This document shows positions 27,101 to 42,100 of a stretch of DNA of 64,000 bases, in pieces; the first letter of the stretch is position 1; the number at the start of each line of letters is the position of its first letter. The position numbers were made by a program, and so were the translations under genes. The stretch covers positions 19,735,915 through 19,799,914 of the forward strand of contig CAIIXF020000001.1 of the NCBI GenBank assembly GCA_903813345.2. Reading direction: 5' to 3'. Origin of the DNA: Owenia fusiformis. Lineage: Eukaryota; Annelida; Polychaeta; Sabellida; Oweniidae. Under the pieces are notes generated by a model. It had not been told where the DNA came from. It was given only the letters and a program-made list of their open reading frames with translations, and searched no databases.

Positions 27101-30100
27101 GAAATGGTTTGAAGAGTTTGAATCATCAAGTTGTATTGTATAAGAGTCCTCCATATTGGCCTTGATAGACTGGATGGTGAAGAGGCTGTTGTCAAGGTCA
27201 AGTTGACCCACCATCTGGTCAATGGAGTGAGACTGTGTACGTGTGAAGTTGGGAGAGTATGTTCTAGGGCCTACAGGTGAGCTAGCCATGTAATGCTCTG
27301 AGGAGTGTGCCCTAGTTCTTCGGGAAACCCGTCTCCCAGAATACATTCCAAGATACTTTTTCCCAGTGGGTGACAAAGGTTCATAAGCCTCAGTTTCATC
27401 ATGTGATACTTTAATATGGGATTGCAGTTCAAGTGATCTATTGAGCAATGAATCCAAATCATCATCTTCACTGTCACTACTTGTGTATGGGTAACTATTA
27501 GGTGCTGGGTAAAGATCATGGGTGGCAGGGTTTCCACTCACCGAATCATATTTAGTTGCAGCTGTTAGTGGATAAACTCCTGTAGATGTTGCTGGATATG
27601 TCCCTACAGCTGTTACAGGATTTCCTTTTACTAAAGAGGTTCCTGATTTGAGCGTTTGATCATAGTTCTGTTTGGGTTCATTGTATTGTATTTCTGCGAG
27701 TCTCATTCTAGAATTACTTTGCTTGTCCATATTCCCTGATTTAAAAGGTGTCCTCCCCATAGATTTTGCACCAATGTCAAGGTCATATGACCTGAGTGTG
27801 CTTGAGCTGAGTTGTCTAATGGGTGAGGTCTGAGCATTCTTTGATGTCTTGCATATATCTGGGCTTGTCTGACACCCAGTTGATTCCTTTAAATCATCAA
27901 CGCTCATAATTTGTGGCACCTGATTTGAATTATCCATATTTGGCATGTATGCAGTTCTAGACTGAGTATATTCATAAGTTTGTAAAGGTAGGGACTGAGC
28001 AAGTCTATGTTCATTTAGATGTGATGTATGAAGACTCTGATCATTGTATGTGGTCAAAGAGTGATCACCATCGCCATTTTGGCTTGTGTGATTCTGACGT
28101 GACGTGTAATGAGAACCTAAAGTCTTTGTGCTTGTTTTACTTTTGTTACAATCTGTTAGCTGCTTGTCTAGTTCCAAGAGCTGACTGTCAATTTCCTGCA
28201 GTCTTATCCGATGCTTACTCAGCTCTAACGATGAGTTATTTGAGTCTGTTGAGTATACCCCCGAATTGTTTACATCATTGCATGAGGGTGCTATTTGAGT
28301 ATTATAACTATTATATGAACTGTTTCCCATTTGGGAATTTGGCATTTTTTCGAAGTATCCATTTCCAGAATTCAATGTACTAGTCCTCTGATTTCCATAA
28401 AAATTATCTCCAAATGATGATCCATGTAACAAATACGAATCATCTTTCTGTTGATTTAAATATCTTACTGTCCCTGAGGACATGTCATTGGCTGATGCGT
28501 AATCCCAAGACATGGTTTCTAATACTGGAGTTTCAGCTTTGCTCCTCTTATATACACCTAATTGGTTACCATGGTAACTTGATTGTCGCTGAATCTGGTT
28601 TTCATCATCTGAAAATACATCACCACAAATTAAAGCATGTATTACTATCATATGTAATATGACTTTTTCTGATATAGATAATGGAATATCCGAATCAATT
28701 TCTACACGATTAATTGGCAAACCTTGTCATGCAAATATCAACCATTAAAACTATAGTTGATGATTTCGATACTACACAATTATCTATAATGTACATTTGC
28801 ATCTCGATTTATATCTATGAGCATCTGATTCTACAAATATCGACAGATCATATTTGCATTATGAACAAAAATGACATGTTCTATTATAAAGTTGATTGAT
28901 ATGAAAAAATTTAATGCATCATTTAACACAAACAGAAAAATTCATACAGGTACTTTATATTCCTGTTTTAATATTTCTATAACAATGACTAATATAAGAC
29001 ATTTTTTTAGTTAAATCTCTTGATGATATCACCTTGCAAAAATACAGTATCTTAAAATTGTTGCAAATAAATCTCTATTATAGCAGACATATGCTAAACT
29101 AAACATGCCCATCTTCATGTAGTTTGTCTTTATACAGAAAACAAGTAACAAGTACTGCATTTGATTTATGAAACCAATTTGCCTCCAAAGCCAACAAGAT
29201 ATGACTCATCTCATTTTTGTAATTATCTCAGGTAAACTCAGGTGTACTCGGGAGTAAATGACAAAATATATTAGTCTCATCAGCTTATAGGCATACACCA
29301 GGTTAAGGCAGTGTATTAAAAGAAAATTAGATTTTTGCAAGTGACAGAAACATTGCGATAATACTATGATGCGCATCATCTGTTGCTGATAACAAAATTG
29401 TGCTGCATGCTATATCAATACTGAATAATTTCTAGATGCTGGGACCTTATTACATGCAAGTCTTATGAACCACTACAGTATAGTGCACAGAATTCTTAAC
29501 TTTATTTATGAACCATGCACTAAACCGTAAGATTATCAAACTTTAAGCAAATCTATACACTAAACCAAACAAACATTCTGGTTTATCAGACTTCTCCTGC
29601 TTGCTCTGGTTCAAGACAAAGGGGGCACAGGTATCACAATACCAACCCAAGGCAATGATACAGTCTGGTGCTCAGTGCCAATTAAATAACATTTAAAGAA
29701 TGGTATCCCCTGCAGATATGCATAAGACTGAACAACAAAAATGGAAATGGTGAATATTGTATATGTCAATGTGTAAGTGTATTGGGCATGCAACAATATA
29801 TAATGTGCCTGATTCTACCACACCTGAGCGCTGCAGAGAAACGCTGCATTTCCAAGAATTCAATTTTGCTTCTTTAAAAGAGAGTTTCATCTGCCTCTAA
29901 TTACTAAGACTCAGTGTAAAGGGACTCTAACATGAAAGCAAAGGCTAATTATTAATATGAGAAGTCACATAGAGCAGAAGCCTGCTATCATTTCCTTCAC
30001 AGCAATAGACAGCAAATTACAGCTACAGGTGCTTCATTAAGAAATAATAAGACCCAATTGGAAAGAGAGCTAGTAAGAGTGAAATTAATAATCAGCTTGA

Positions 30101-33100
30101 ACCTGAGTCCCATTAGTGTCATGATATCTTCTTTGCTTAAAGTGGATCTGCATAATGAGAAATTAAATGAAATTGTCATGGTTATAATCAACAATAATTG
30201 ATTAAATCAAAAAAGGTATTTTTTTACGTTATTATGTAGAGATTCAAATATTGTGTCGAAAAAAAAGAGTAAAAATCAAAATAGTTCAGTATTGATTGAT
30301 AATTGCATTCTCCAAATCTTTTGTGTAAGTAAAAATCTCTGATTACACATCTCCCAGGAAATATATTAATATCTATTACCCAGGGTTCCTGTACCTGCAT
30401 GTAACTCATTTAGAATGTTGACTACAAATGCGTCTGTTTAAAGGTGAAAAAAATACAGGAAACCTGTCTTAGTGAACACCTCTCTCTAGAGAACACCTGT
30501 CTCTATAGAGGACACCCTTCCTCCACACATATTCTCTTGACTTCTGTATAAATGACCCTCTCTGTAGTGAACACCTACCAATGATGAATGGTTTTTCTTG
30601 GCAAAAAATGTTCAATATACACAGGTTTTACTGTAGTTCATGATCTTTACCACATTAAATTTGCATTGACAGAGTCACTTTCATAAATCTTACTTTTGCA
30701 TTCAACTGGCGTTGCTTCATAAAAGAGAACTTCATCTGCAGTTAGTTAGTTACAAGACTCTGTACTCATGGTAAAAAATAGGTTATTTCATGTGGTTTGC
30801 ATCATTTACGAATCATAGTTCTAGCCAATTTTTTCAATTACACCATTGCATCATTCACAAGTGCTTATTATATGCTATGTTATTAGTTTTGTTCTCTCTG
30901 CATAGAATATACTTACATGTCCAAAATATCACTATTTCTCCTTTCTTCTCATAAATTGTTAATAATCTTCACATTCTGTTTTACATCTAATGCAGGGCAA
31001 TGCTCTAAGGTGGTGTGAGATGATCGTTAGAATTTTAAACTTCAGAATTATCATTTGAATTAATCCCAAATATTGATTCTTTAAATCTAAAATAAACATA
31101 CAATACAACTAAAGGTATCTAAAAGTTGATAAAACAACAACAGAAGCTTAATATCCAACAACACAACAAACAATCTCAAATTCAATTTTAAATCCCTATC
31201 TTTGAATTTTTCATTACTTATCTCCAAGCCTACATGTGTTATCTTTGCTTTAGTCATTAAGTCCCATGATTCAAGATTCTCCAAGCATATGATTTTGCTT
31301 CTTAAAAGAGAGCTTCATCTGATATCTAACTTAATTTACAAAGCTCTGACACTTACAGGGTAAGAGAAAGAACATGTATGAATGTATTGAATCAGTCTGT
31401 TCATCCTGGAACTCACCAACTACTGTGTCTAACTTCTCATCATCCAACTCCTATCATTTTATAATTATTATTTCTTGGCCACAATCTCACTTAAATACAT
31501 TTTGTACAATGTTTCAAAATTGCTTAAATAAATTTTCATGACCAAAGTAAGTTTACAATCCATTTTTATATTAATCCTCTTTCTTCTTGGTATATGACTA
31601 AATAAAAAAATTCAAAGAAAGTTTATGTATTCCAGAAGCATCGTAATAGGCCTTTAGAATTTAAAAAATCTTTGCAAATGAGATGTCGTATATTTAGTTC
31701 TGATTGTATATATTCATAAATCCAGTTTTACTTTCTTTGTGTCTTGGAATCTATCAATGTTACTTAAAACCAATCATTGAATCTACCAATTCTACTACTA
31801 ATTCTCCTCATCTCTGATCTCAACTTTCCTGTATATCCATAAATAGCGACTGGGAGAAAATCCTATTAATGCAATGCATAGTAGAGTACACAATACACAA
31901 ATACAGTGCTAAGTATTACAATAGATCTTTGAAGTCAAGATCTCCTGTTCAATCCCAGAAACTCGACCTTGTATGCCTTAAACATTATGTTTTGAGAGTA
32001 GCCCTGAGACCAAGGGGCTAGAAGTAAAATACTACACTCTGGAAATTTGTAGAATGGAATAATTGTTTTGATATGATCTTGATTATGATTATGACCTCGG
32101 CAAGAAACTTTAATGGGGGTTTGTGACACCCATTCTATTAGGCTTCTGATTGGAAGTGGTGAATATTTATTGCTGTTATAATATGGAAAAATGATAATGT
32201 CCCTTTCTATTGAAAATTAACAAGCAGATTTTTACAAGAGGAGTCTGAAAATTTAAAAGAAAACTCAAAGGGAGGAGGAGTGTGTGACCTGAAAATAAAT
32301 CAATCCATAATGGATCATGTAGGTTTTAGTTGATCTGTGTCCATTCTAAGCAAATTTATTTTTGAATGCCAGAGTTTAATGCAAATTGAATTTTCCGATT
32401 ACAATTCCTCTTTACCTACGGGATCCTATTTGTTCAACAGTAGGGTTGTAATAATACAAAGTGTAGTAAGAAAATGGCACTTTACATTACTACTTGTTTT
32501 CTTTGGCTGCCGCTATCAAAAGTCGAGATTTATTACATTATAGATCACTTTGAAGAATTGTTTACTAAAGGAAGTCATACAAATGACATACACCGTACCA
32601 GACAATAGCTCAATGGATTTATACAGTAAAAGGTAAAATAGAAATAAAACAAGTTATAAAAAGTCTATAGGGCAATACAAAATATCAGAGCTTGTGACCC
32701 AAAACTAGATCTTGAAATCAGCTGTGAAGAATTTTTCTATTTTCTATTTTTGATATTGCGGGTACCAATCTCTCCAAAAATACATCTACCACAAGTGTAT
32801 ATTTAAGAAATGATCATCTTCACATGATACATACAACCAAAATCTAATAAAGCATGCTGTTTCTTGAATTAAAGGTATTGGTAAAATATAAATCTGTCGT
32901 GTCCAAGTAATAAAATGTATCCATACTCTAGAAATCTTAGCAACATCAAATAATAGGTCAAGTAGATGCCTAACTGTAGTAGCAAAATACTCCAAACGAT
33001 ATGATGAATAGAAAAAACGGTTAGTTCTTTTTTGTTTGTGGTTTTGAAGTGGTCTGAACTTTTAATCCAGGATAAAAAGCAATTGGTTGTTAACTGAAAG

Positions 33101-36100
33101 AAGAAAAGACTTCAAATTGTCAAGTTGCAATGAGTTACAACCTTTCTCTGATATCTGGATATTGATATAATAGTAAAACCTTGTTATATGTCAATGCACG
33201 AAAACAATTGAATAAAATAAAAAATAGTTCTTAATTCTATTAAATGTCAATTGTCAAATTTCTTTATTAGTTTTGAATCAAATTTCATACTAAAAGTAAA
33301 TATTTCATGTTATGTTTATTGTTACAAGTCTGGTGTTCTAAAACTTTGAAAATATCTCAAGGTTTTTCACCCCGAGGAACCATGGCCTTGGCCTTTGTAA
33401 AGCATAACCTATATGGATACCCATGGGCATTCACCCATGGGATATCTAATGACTTTACTGTGGCCTTGACGTTTGTAAATCATAATCTAAAAGGATATCT
33501 TGTAAAGACCTATACCTATAGAAATGATGGATATCTGATCCATGTATACCTCTACTTACCCTTTACTTCTTTAAAAGAGAGGTCCATCTAACTTTTATAC
33601 TAGGCTCTGACATTTAGCATATTCTTTGAACAATAGTAATTATAAAATCAGTAGTAACAGATTAGCATTCCAGTATTCTGATTTATCGTATGATATGTAC
33701 TATGAAGCCTTCTGATTGGTCAGTTCTTGTGCTGTACCAATCTGTATTGCTACTGAGATTGTCCCCGTTGATCATCTCCGTCGCAGTACAGAAAAATATT
33801 GGTACGGAGGGGACAATCTCAGTAGCAATACAGAGGATCACACGATAAAAACATTATTAAATGATTTGAAGTGCAATACAGGGTATATTCTGCTCTCGAT
33901 ATTCTGTATTGACACTCGACTTCGTCTCGTTCCAATACGGAATTTCTCGAGCAGAATATATCCTTCAAATCATTCAATAACTTATAACACTACTGACTTT
34001 ATATAACACAAATGTTTATAAATTATAGAATATCATTTTGGTGTGCTATAACAATAAGAAAACATAGTTATTTATAATTCGTTAATGAAGCTCTATTATT
34101 AAAGGACAAGTTAACAAAATGTAATGATTTCAAGCTCAGCTATTTTTATCCCAGGATGGCCCTCTTTTATACAACAAAATTATTATATGTCTTGTCAGAT
34201 GGTATAATTTTGGAGCATATTACTTGTCAATTACGCAACTGGACATCTCTCAATTTTGAATATTTTTTTAGTTTATGGAAAATAACTCCAAAGTAACCTA
34301 AATATGACAAGTTACAAATATATCATTTGGCAAAAGCTCTCTGAAGTACTGTACTGTACAAGGTATACCTGTTTGGTCAAACAAAGAAATTGGTTGAAGA
34401 GCTCTATCCATGGCGACTAATTGGTACAAGGGCCAGAACATGTTTCTTAGTATTGTCATTAATAAGAACAAAGAATACATTCACTTAAAATACCATGGTT
34501 GATAGGCTTAAGTATAAGCGCTAACTGTCATTTTCTTAGTATCATTTGATTGGTTAGTTTTAATGACACTTCTCTTTTGTGAAATGGATGGTTCCGATTG
34601 TATAAAATGTAGAGTATTTAAGGAATTGATGATTTAATTTGGGTTTAATAAATTATTAATACATATATGTTATATATTTTTCTAATTTATTCATCTTCAT
34701 GTCACCATCACCACAATTGACTTCTGTAATAAATGGCAGATGGTAACATTTTGCATGTTAATGACTTGTTTATACTTTATTCTACACTTAAAACATGGAA
34801 ACTATCAATCACCAGTCCAACTAGTGTTATTATTGACTAAACGTTTAGAATATTTTCCACTTGAGTCTTTGATATATTTTCCCATGACGTTGAACAGGTT
34901 ATAGATTTATATCATCAATTCAGCACACATAGCATGTTATATAGTGATAATTATCTGTTTAACTGATCAATTAACATTGACTTATTGGTAAAAATATAGA
35001 TTTACATTCTATATATATCAGTTATCTCAGATTTATTTCAAACATTTGTAATCCATCTTATCATTCTGATCAACCTCATATTGATTTATCCATATATGAA
35101 ATCTAGAAAATGAACTCATAAAATGTACATGTACTAACCCTTTCCATTCTAGGGGCATCACTGAATGTTCCAAATGATAAAGATGTGTGAAAATAAGATG
35201 ACTAAAACACAAGGTATCAAAGTGAGGAACATCAGACTGAATTAATCTGAGATCTTCTAAAGTATTGTACAGCAGTCACATTGCCACATCCTCCAAACAT
35301 CATTCTGATACTCATCACATCTTTCTGGCTTCAGAAGCTAATAGAAGGCTATGATTTCTCATGATGTCCGATTACAGGGCTTTAGAAATCATCTACTATG
35401 TTCCTTCTTTCTTCCCTGGTTAGGAGGATGCCATCACCTTCTCATACTATTACAAATGAAGTTATGTATTTCTCCTGCCACACTCGTGGAGGTTTAAAAC
35501 AAAAGGAACTTTCCAATCTGATATGAATGATATACCCAATTTTTTAAACTTCCCCCAAAATTCAGAATTGAAAATGGTGAAGACATTGTCATTTGGTATA
35601 CAGTCTGCAGCCAAAGTCACGATCAAACCAAGCAAATTTGAGCCATTTTTGAAACTGTTCATTTAACACATTAATTTGAACTTTCTTTTTCCTACCATTA
35701 GTAGGCTCTTATACCCAGGGAGGGATTATCACACATGGATGAAGAGGACAATATCAATTATGTAAATGGGCATGTAATGAATGATTATAAGTGAGCAATT
35801 ATTAATTGCTTAACCTCTTGAATACCCAGAGTGACGGATATATCCGTCACAAATGAAATAAGACTGGTGCCCAGAGGGACGAGAAAATCTGTCACAAAAT
35901 TTTTCACAAAAATTGCTCTCATTTGAACAATTTTCATCCAATTTACACAAAAATTGTTTTAAAACGTGTAGAAATGATCTCTGTCGTCCAAATTTACTAA
36001 GCTGAGCATCTAAAGTCGTATAGGTATGTAATAAAATGTCAAAAGGTGGCAAAAAATGAAAAATTCTCTGGTTTCATGCCAATTTTAGAGCCTGGGATTC

Positions 36101-39100
36101 AAGAGGTTAATCAAACAATCATAACCTGATAATTAATTAAAGATGAAACTTGAAGAAGTTGATATGATGATGAATAGATGGGTTTGTATTTCTTTTGTTT
36201 TTGTCAATTTTAAACTAACAAATACCGATTTCAATTGTAAAATAAAATCAAATGAGAATTCTCATGATTATAGTAACCAATTATTAATGAAGTAGATAAT
36301 ATCTTATACATTCTGTATCTTCATGCAATGTTTTGTACAACTGTTTTTGAAAAAGTATGCCACCACCTTAACTCCTAGACCACATCTGGAACCACATCCT
36401 AGCACTTGCCAAAACCACCCATAACAAAACAGACATTTGGAAGAAGAAAAAACTGACAGTGCTAAAGATAATTCTCAAACTTTTTAGTTACCTTCAGAGA
36501 GAGATGATGCATTGAGAATTGTTGTATTGTTCATCAATGGCGACCTGCTCTGCTTCGGTTTATCTTGGATGAATTGAGGAATATTTTGTTGTTGCTGTTG
36601 TCGGGAACATCCTGTGTGTTTATCCTTTGATCTCTGAAATTCATACAAGTTCCAAATAAGCATACAGTAAAATAAACATCAACGTTTATCATTATACCAT
36701 TTAATAGGTTCACATGGTAAAAAGCCCACTTCTCCAAGATGAGGCAAAAGTAGGAGCCGGGATCAATGGTGTCAATTACAAGCATGGATCTGCAATCCTG
36801 CTTAAAATGGACACAAAGTTTGGTTAAGTTGAAAGAATTTCATTCAAAGATTTTTCACAGACAGATGACCCAAAGGAAGGATGGATGAACAGATGAACAT
36901 ATAGGCATTAGATGTGTCTAAAGGCTCACCATCTAAACCAAAAATCTTGAAGAAATGAAGGGCCTGCCAAAAGTACATTCAGAACACTCAGAAACAACTG
37001 GTCAATAAAACATTCAATATGTAAACAAACTATTTACTGATACGAATCTATTATGATTGATTTGCTCCTTATAAGCACATGTGGCTTCATTACAACAACA
37101 ACGTCTCCTATCCTCGAAAATTTCCTTGTAAAATTGGAAACAATATCAGACCTTTTTAGGTATGATAACAAGTTGTTCTTTCCTAGCATTGCACAAGGTT
37201 CCACTCTGAAACTAATCACATCTTTCTTGTCTTGGACCATCATTGACTTGAAACTTGACTTGAGAAGGAATGCCTCAGTCATGTTTGATCTAAGGCAACC
37301 ACATGCTGGCTGTAGTTTCACAAAATCGAGAGAAATATGCAGCATATGAAATAGGGATAAGCACAAGTACATGATGGAGATTTTGTGAAGCTACAGCCAC
37401 CATACGCCCGCCGTAGAGCAAATGTGACTGAGGCATAACTAAAAATTAAGAGAAGGCTGTGATATCTCACGATGACTGCTTAGTGTTTATACAAACTTCA
37501 CCAAATGTATACAAACCCTATCTCAATGAATTGGTGACAGCTACTTATTTACTGATGGATGATAGGAGTAGACAGAGCATTGAACTTGTGACTTTCAATT
37601 GACAAATCCACAAGAAGAAATTGATAACACTATTAATATACACACACTCATGCTTAATGTCAATATAACGCTACTACTGAGAATTGATTCTAGACAAGCT
37701 ATTGTGACTGCTTACATAACTTTATGATAATTCTTACAAGTTAATTTCGCTTACTGTAGATTTGAAATTGTATTTCTATGCAATGGCTTTAATATAGATT
37801 TCTAGGTAGATAATTATAGGATATCCTATGATTTTGAGGAATATCATTTTTATCTACGAGGTGATATTGATATCTGCACGAGGGAGCGAAGCGAACGAGG
37901 GCATATATCAATATCACCGAGTAGATTAAAATGATATTCTGAAAAAATCATAGGATGTTTTTATTATCCTACACTTACAAGGAGTGTACTAAATGTATAA
38001 TATCATTGCAAAATGAATTCCATATGCCAAATAGAGTCAATTTGGCGGGAAATCAACAAGCGGAGTATATCGTCACAATATCCTCCGCATATTGGGTTTT
38101 CGCCGGAGTATATCGTCACGATATCCTCCGCCCGGAGTATATCGTTTCGATATCCTCCGGATATTCATTTTGCCAATAAATATCAAATTTATTTTTTAAT
38201 GTTATTATACATTTAGTACACTAAGTGTAGGATAATAAAGGCGAAACACCAACAAATATTCGAGGTTAAGTTATATCTATTACCGTCCAGTTGTACCTCA
38301 TATTACTTCAACTAGAAATCTGGACTTGGGGCCCGGATTTGGGGATAAAGGAAACATTTAGTTTGTCAACAAAGAAAACCATACTTGATTTTGAAGTTTT
38401 CAAAAGACATGAACAAAAGTATTATTGCAATGTTTGAATATGAAAATTCTTTAAAAAACATTGTTTGAAATATTTTAACTTTGATTATTTTGCATAATTG
38501 ATATATTGGATTGTATTTTGAAAATAAATGGGTGAAATAAATAAGAGCCAATATCTAAAAATAGATCTTCATACGCACAGACAGTCAAATAAATATAAGA
38601 TATAAGAATAGTAGAGGTAGGAGGGTGTACTATTGATTTGTCACCATTAAACATGCATGTAACATTTAAGCAGACAAAATGCAAATGAAATCTAAAGTAA
38701 AGGCACTTATGTATATGCATTGAATTTAACTAAGGATTATATTTATTCTATTGAATTTATGATACTTTAGTAAGAGTTACCATGAGAACATAAAGAATGA
38801 TATGTCATGTCATTTCATAACAGCTATAATATATTTGCAGTAAATCCCATGTTTACCAAAAACCGCTTGCTTTCCAATCTTGGGCAAAAGTAAGGTTCAA
38901 AATATCTAATAAAAAACAATGGAAAGTTGTTTAGACTGTAAAAGAAAAGATTCTTTCCATCATTCTAGTCCATACTGCATATGTAATAGCAATGATTGAA
39001 AGATGCACATTTCAACACAAAACTCTTCTGCCAATAAAAAAAATAACTTACCTAAAACCATTCCAAAATGATGCTTTATTCTAGTTTGAAATATTAATTC

Positions 39101-42100
39101 TTTAAACTCACACCTGGAAGCTTGCATGTATGCATTTTCAAGATGAAGAATTCCTGCTTAAAAGTTCCAATTGTAACTTCTGCTGCATTCTTCCAATTAA
39201 CTTCAAATTTTTTAATTACATGACTCGAACTTCTGCTGTTGTAATATCTTTGTAATTTGTATATTCTAATTTAGAACTGAGTACTCTGAGAAATATTTGC
39301 AATTTGACAAATTCCAGCATTGGTTTCACTATTGATCTGAAACCCTCAATTTTCTACTACTAACATCATTTAACCTGTAATAAGCAAGGTGGCACCATAA
39401 TTACAACACATCTTTAAATGAGGATGAAGGAGAGGGTTTCCTTTGAAAGGTTTCCAATCAGAAGTTCATTAAAGACCTGTGAGACCTTGATTAAACAGAG
39501 GAATAACAATGAATGTAATGTTGATTTAAGACAATTGATTCTCTGTTTTCTACAGATTATCAAAACCAGAAACACAAAATTTCACGAGGTAGAAGGAAAT
39601 AATCTGTATTAAAAACCTATAGAAACATCACAGAAACCTGAAGTAGTAATCAAACATGGGAAAATATCATCTTGAGACATCACAGAATAGCCATAATCTA
39701 TCCATTTTCTCTCTGGAAACAATTCCGGTTGGTATTGAAGATGTGAAATAATGAGTATCGAAATAACAGTCAAAGGAATATGTGCATTTTACAAGAGAAA
39801 TACCCAAAATAAAATTGATATTTCAATCTCCTATACTTAATCGTGTATCAGCCAAAATGTCAAATTCAATCCTGTATCAAATCCAATCAATTTCTTTTAA
39901 AAATACACTTCCTTAGTTTTATAACGTATTGTTGATGTCTGTTTTGATCTCTGTGTGACGAAATCATAATTGTACTTCTTATGGAAAGCAATGACATACT
40001 TATTAAATACTGGTCAGGCCCGTAGCTAGGATTTACCAAGGGGGGCGGTTCAGTTTTCAAAAATTTCCAGGGGGGGTTCACATTTGACAATTTTGGCCCA
40101 AATATGGCTAAATCACTTGAGAAGTGCTCAAAATAGTGAAAAACTGCATGATTTTGAAAGAATTTTTGGCCAGGGGGGGGGGGGGGGTTCGCAGGGTTCG
40201 GGCTAAGAGCCTGCTGTTATAGCTGTATTTGATAGCCAGGAAATAATATTGATTTCGTTGAACTCAGATGATTTCAAATTGACACAAATTATCCTCTGAA
40301 TAAAATCCACATCCCTTCCCTCTTATTAAATAAATAATATGTCCCTCTTATTAATTATTAAAATATTAAATATGATACATCCTGACATCTTTAGTATACA
40401 AACATTGTGCAAAGTATACCAGGCTTTAATATAAGACAAGCACAGTAAATATAGTTAATAATTCATGGTATATAACTGCTTGTAGAATCTATTACACTAA
40501 TTGGAGAACAAAAGAATGCCTGTTGGAATAATTACAGTATGCACTCCTATTATACTTCATTTAAACTAAAACAATCAAAGTATATTAATCTTAATCATGA
40601 TGTTTCAATTGTTTTAACTTCACTTAAAGGTGAATTATGGCCAATACAATGTGAAGGTTGAAGATTCAGCATATTACAAAATTCTCTTTTTCATCCCGAC
40701 AAAACCATTCTGACTTTTCTGACATAGAAGAGCCAGAGCCCACAACAAGAGGAAACCATGTCAAATTAGTCAGGTTTCAGGAAAAATTTGCCAATTGTAA
40801 ACAAATTGTAAGCTTGATGTAAAATTATGATGACATGAATTTGTTATTAAATGATTTACCAATATAAATTAGTGTAGAAAACAAAGCTAACATTGTTTAA
40901 TGACCACTTCATTGCTGTTCCAATAAAACATAAAACATATCTGACTTTTATTCTTTCGTAATTGCAAAGTGGCTTTCATTCTTGCAGTTGCATTGGACAA
41001 TCAGAGATATCTCCTAAACTCTTGAAACTAATGACATGATTTATTTTATCTTTTATAATTTACTTACCTATAAAAATAGATGCCTCATATTCAATGTTGT
41101 AAAGGTATAACGATTAGTACTTTTCTAACAATTAAACGCAAGATATCCATAAGTCTTAATCCAGCTGGTCAACTGAGCAAAGTTTAACGTTAAACATTTG
41201 TATTTTTCAAATCACGTAGCAATGTGTATTCACACTAGGTTTTGTATTGATAAAAAACGCACATACAAGAATACAATAGAGACATGGGGCACTAAGAGAC
41301 AAATTGTTTACCAACTCTCTTTACTTTTTTATTTTCTGATAATAAGAGGCAAACGAACGCTGAATGGGGTAGGACCTGAGTATACTGTGGTCTAAGGGCT
41401 TAAGTCTTAACTGCTATATTACATCGTCAAATTCTCTTGCCAAAAAAACTGATCAAATAAAAGATGGATTTCGCTAACAATTCTGAATACAAAATAAAGT
41501 ACCTTGTTGAACAAATAGCAAACAGAAAAAACATTGACCTGTCAATACCAACTTCAGATATAAGTGATATAAAAATAAATTCTGACTAACACTCATGCTC
41601 ACTTTGGAATTTGTCAAACATTAAATTCCAATTTGAAAAGATTAGGTAATAAAAATATAATGTGTTGACCTTTGTTCGCAAAATCTTTTATAATAGAAAT
41701 GTTCTTTCGTCCTTATCTTTTGAGTCAACAATTTTGTATATTATACCGATTAGGGGATTTGCTTGAATAGAAATCTGTATTTAATTCATTAAACACATTT
41801 CCACTAAATTACATAGAGAACAATTGACCTCAATGATCATTATAATTTACTTGAAAGATTATCATAGTAATGTATGCATGACAGAATAATGTTCGTTATT
41901 TTTGAACAGAATTTCACGATTTAGATTTCCTTTATATTTTTGATATTTTATTGGAGAACACCCAGCGATTAAAATTCCCCATAATTAACACCCGTGGCAA
42001 GCTTATTAGCATTTTAGACATTTTTGATATTTGCTGATGTTGCATGAAATCAAATCAAATGTTACATACATGTATTAATAATAATCTGATAATTTTCTGA

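Larger units (their letters stand above)
28609..36491. other. 7.9-kb intron between exons 3 and 4
   Basis: Holds four of the five mini-exon-like copies, a TACAGTAGAACCTG-family element, a direct duplication at 33383-33500 and a twin-palindrome repeat. The sequence from 34000 to 36490 shows no supported feature. Confidence 0.5.

Noticed and set aside
25688-33615. Reading the mini-exon-like copies as box C/D snoRNA genes
   Set aside because: CTGA and GATGA-like words appear in one copy only and not at the required positions in the others.
37805-38238. CRISPR-like array
   Set aside because: Repeats are palindromic and irregularly spaced with no unique spacers, in a eukaryotic intron.
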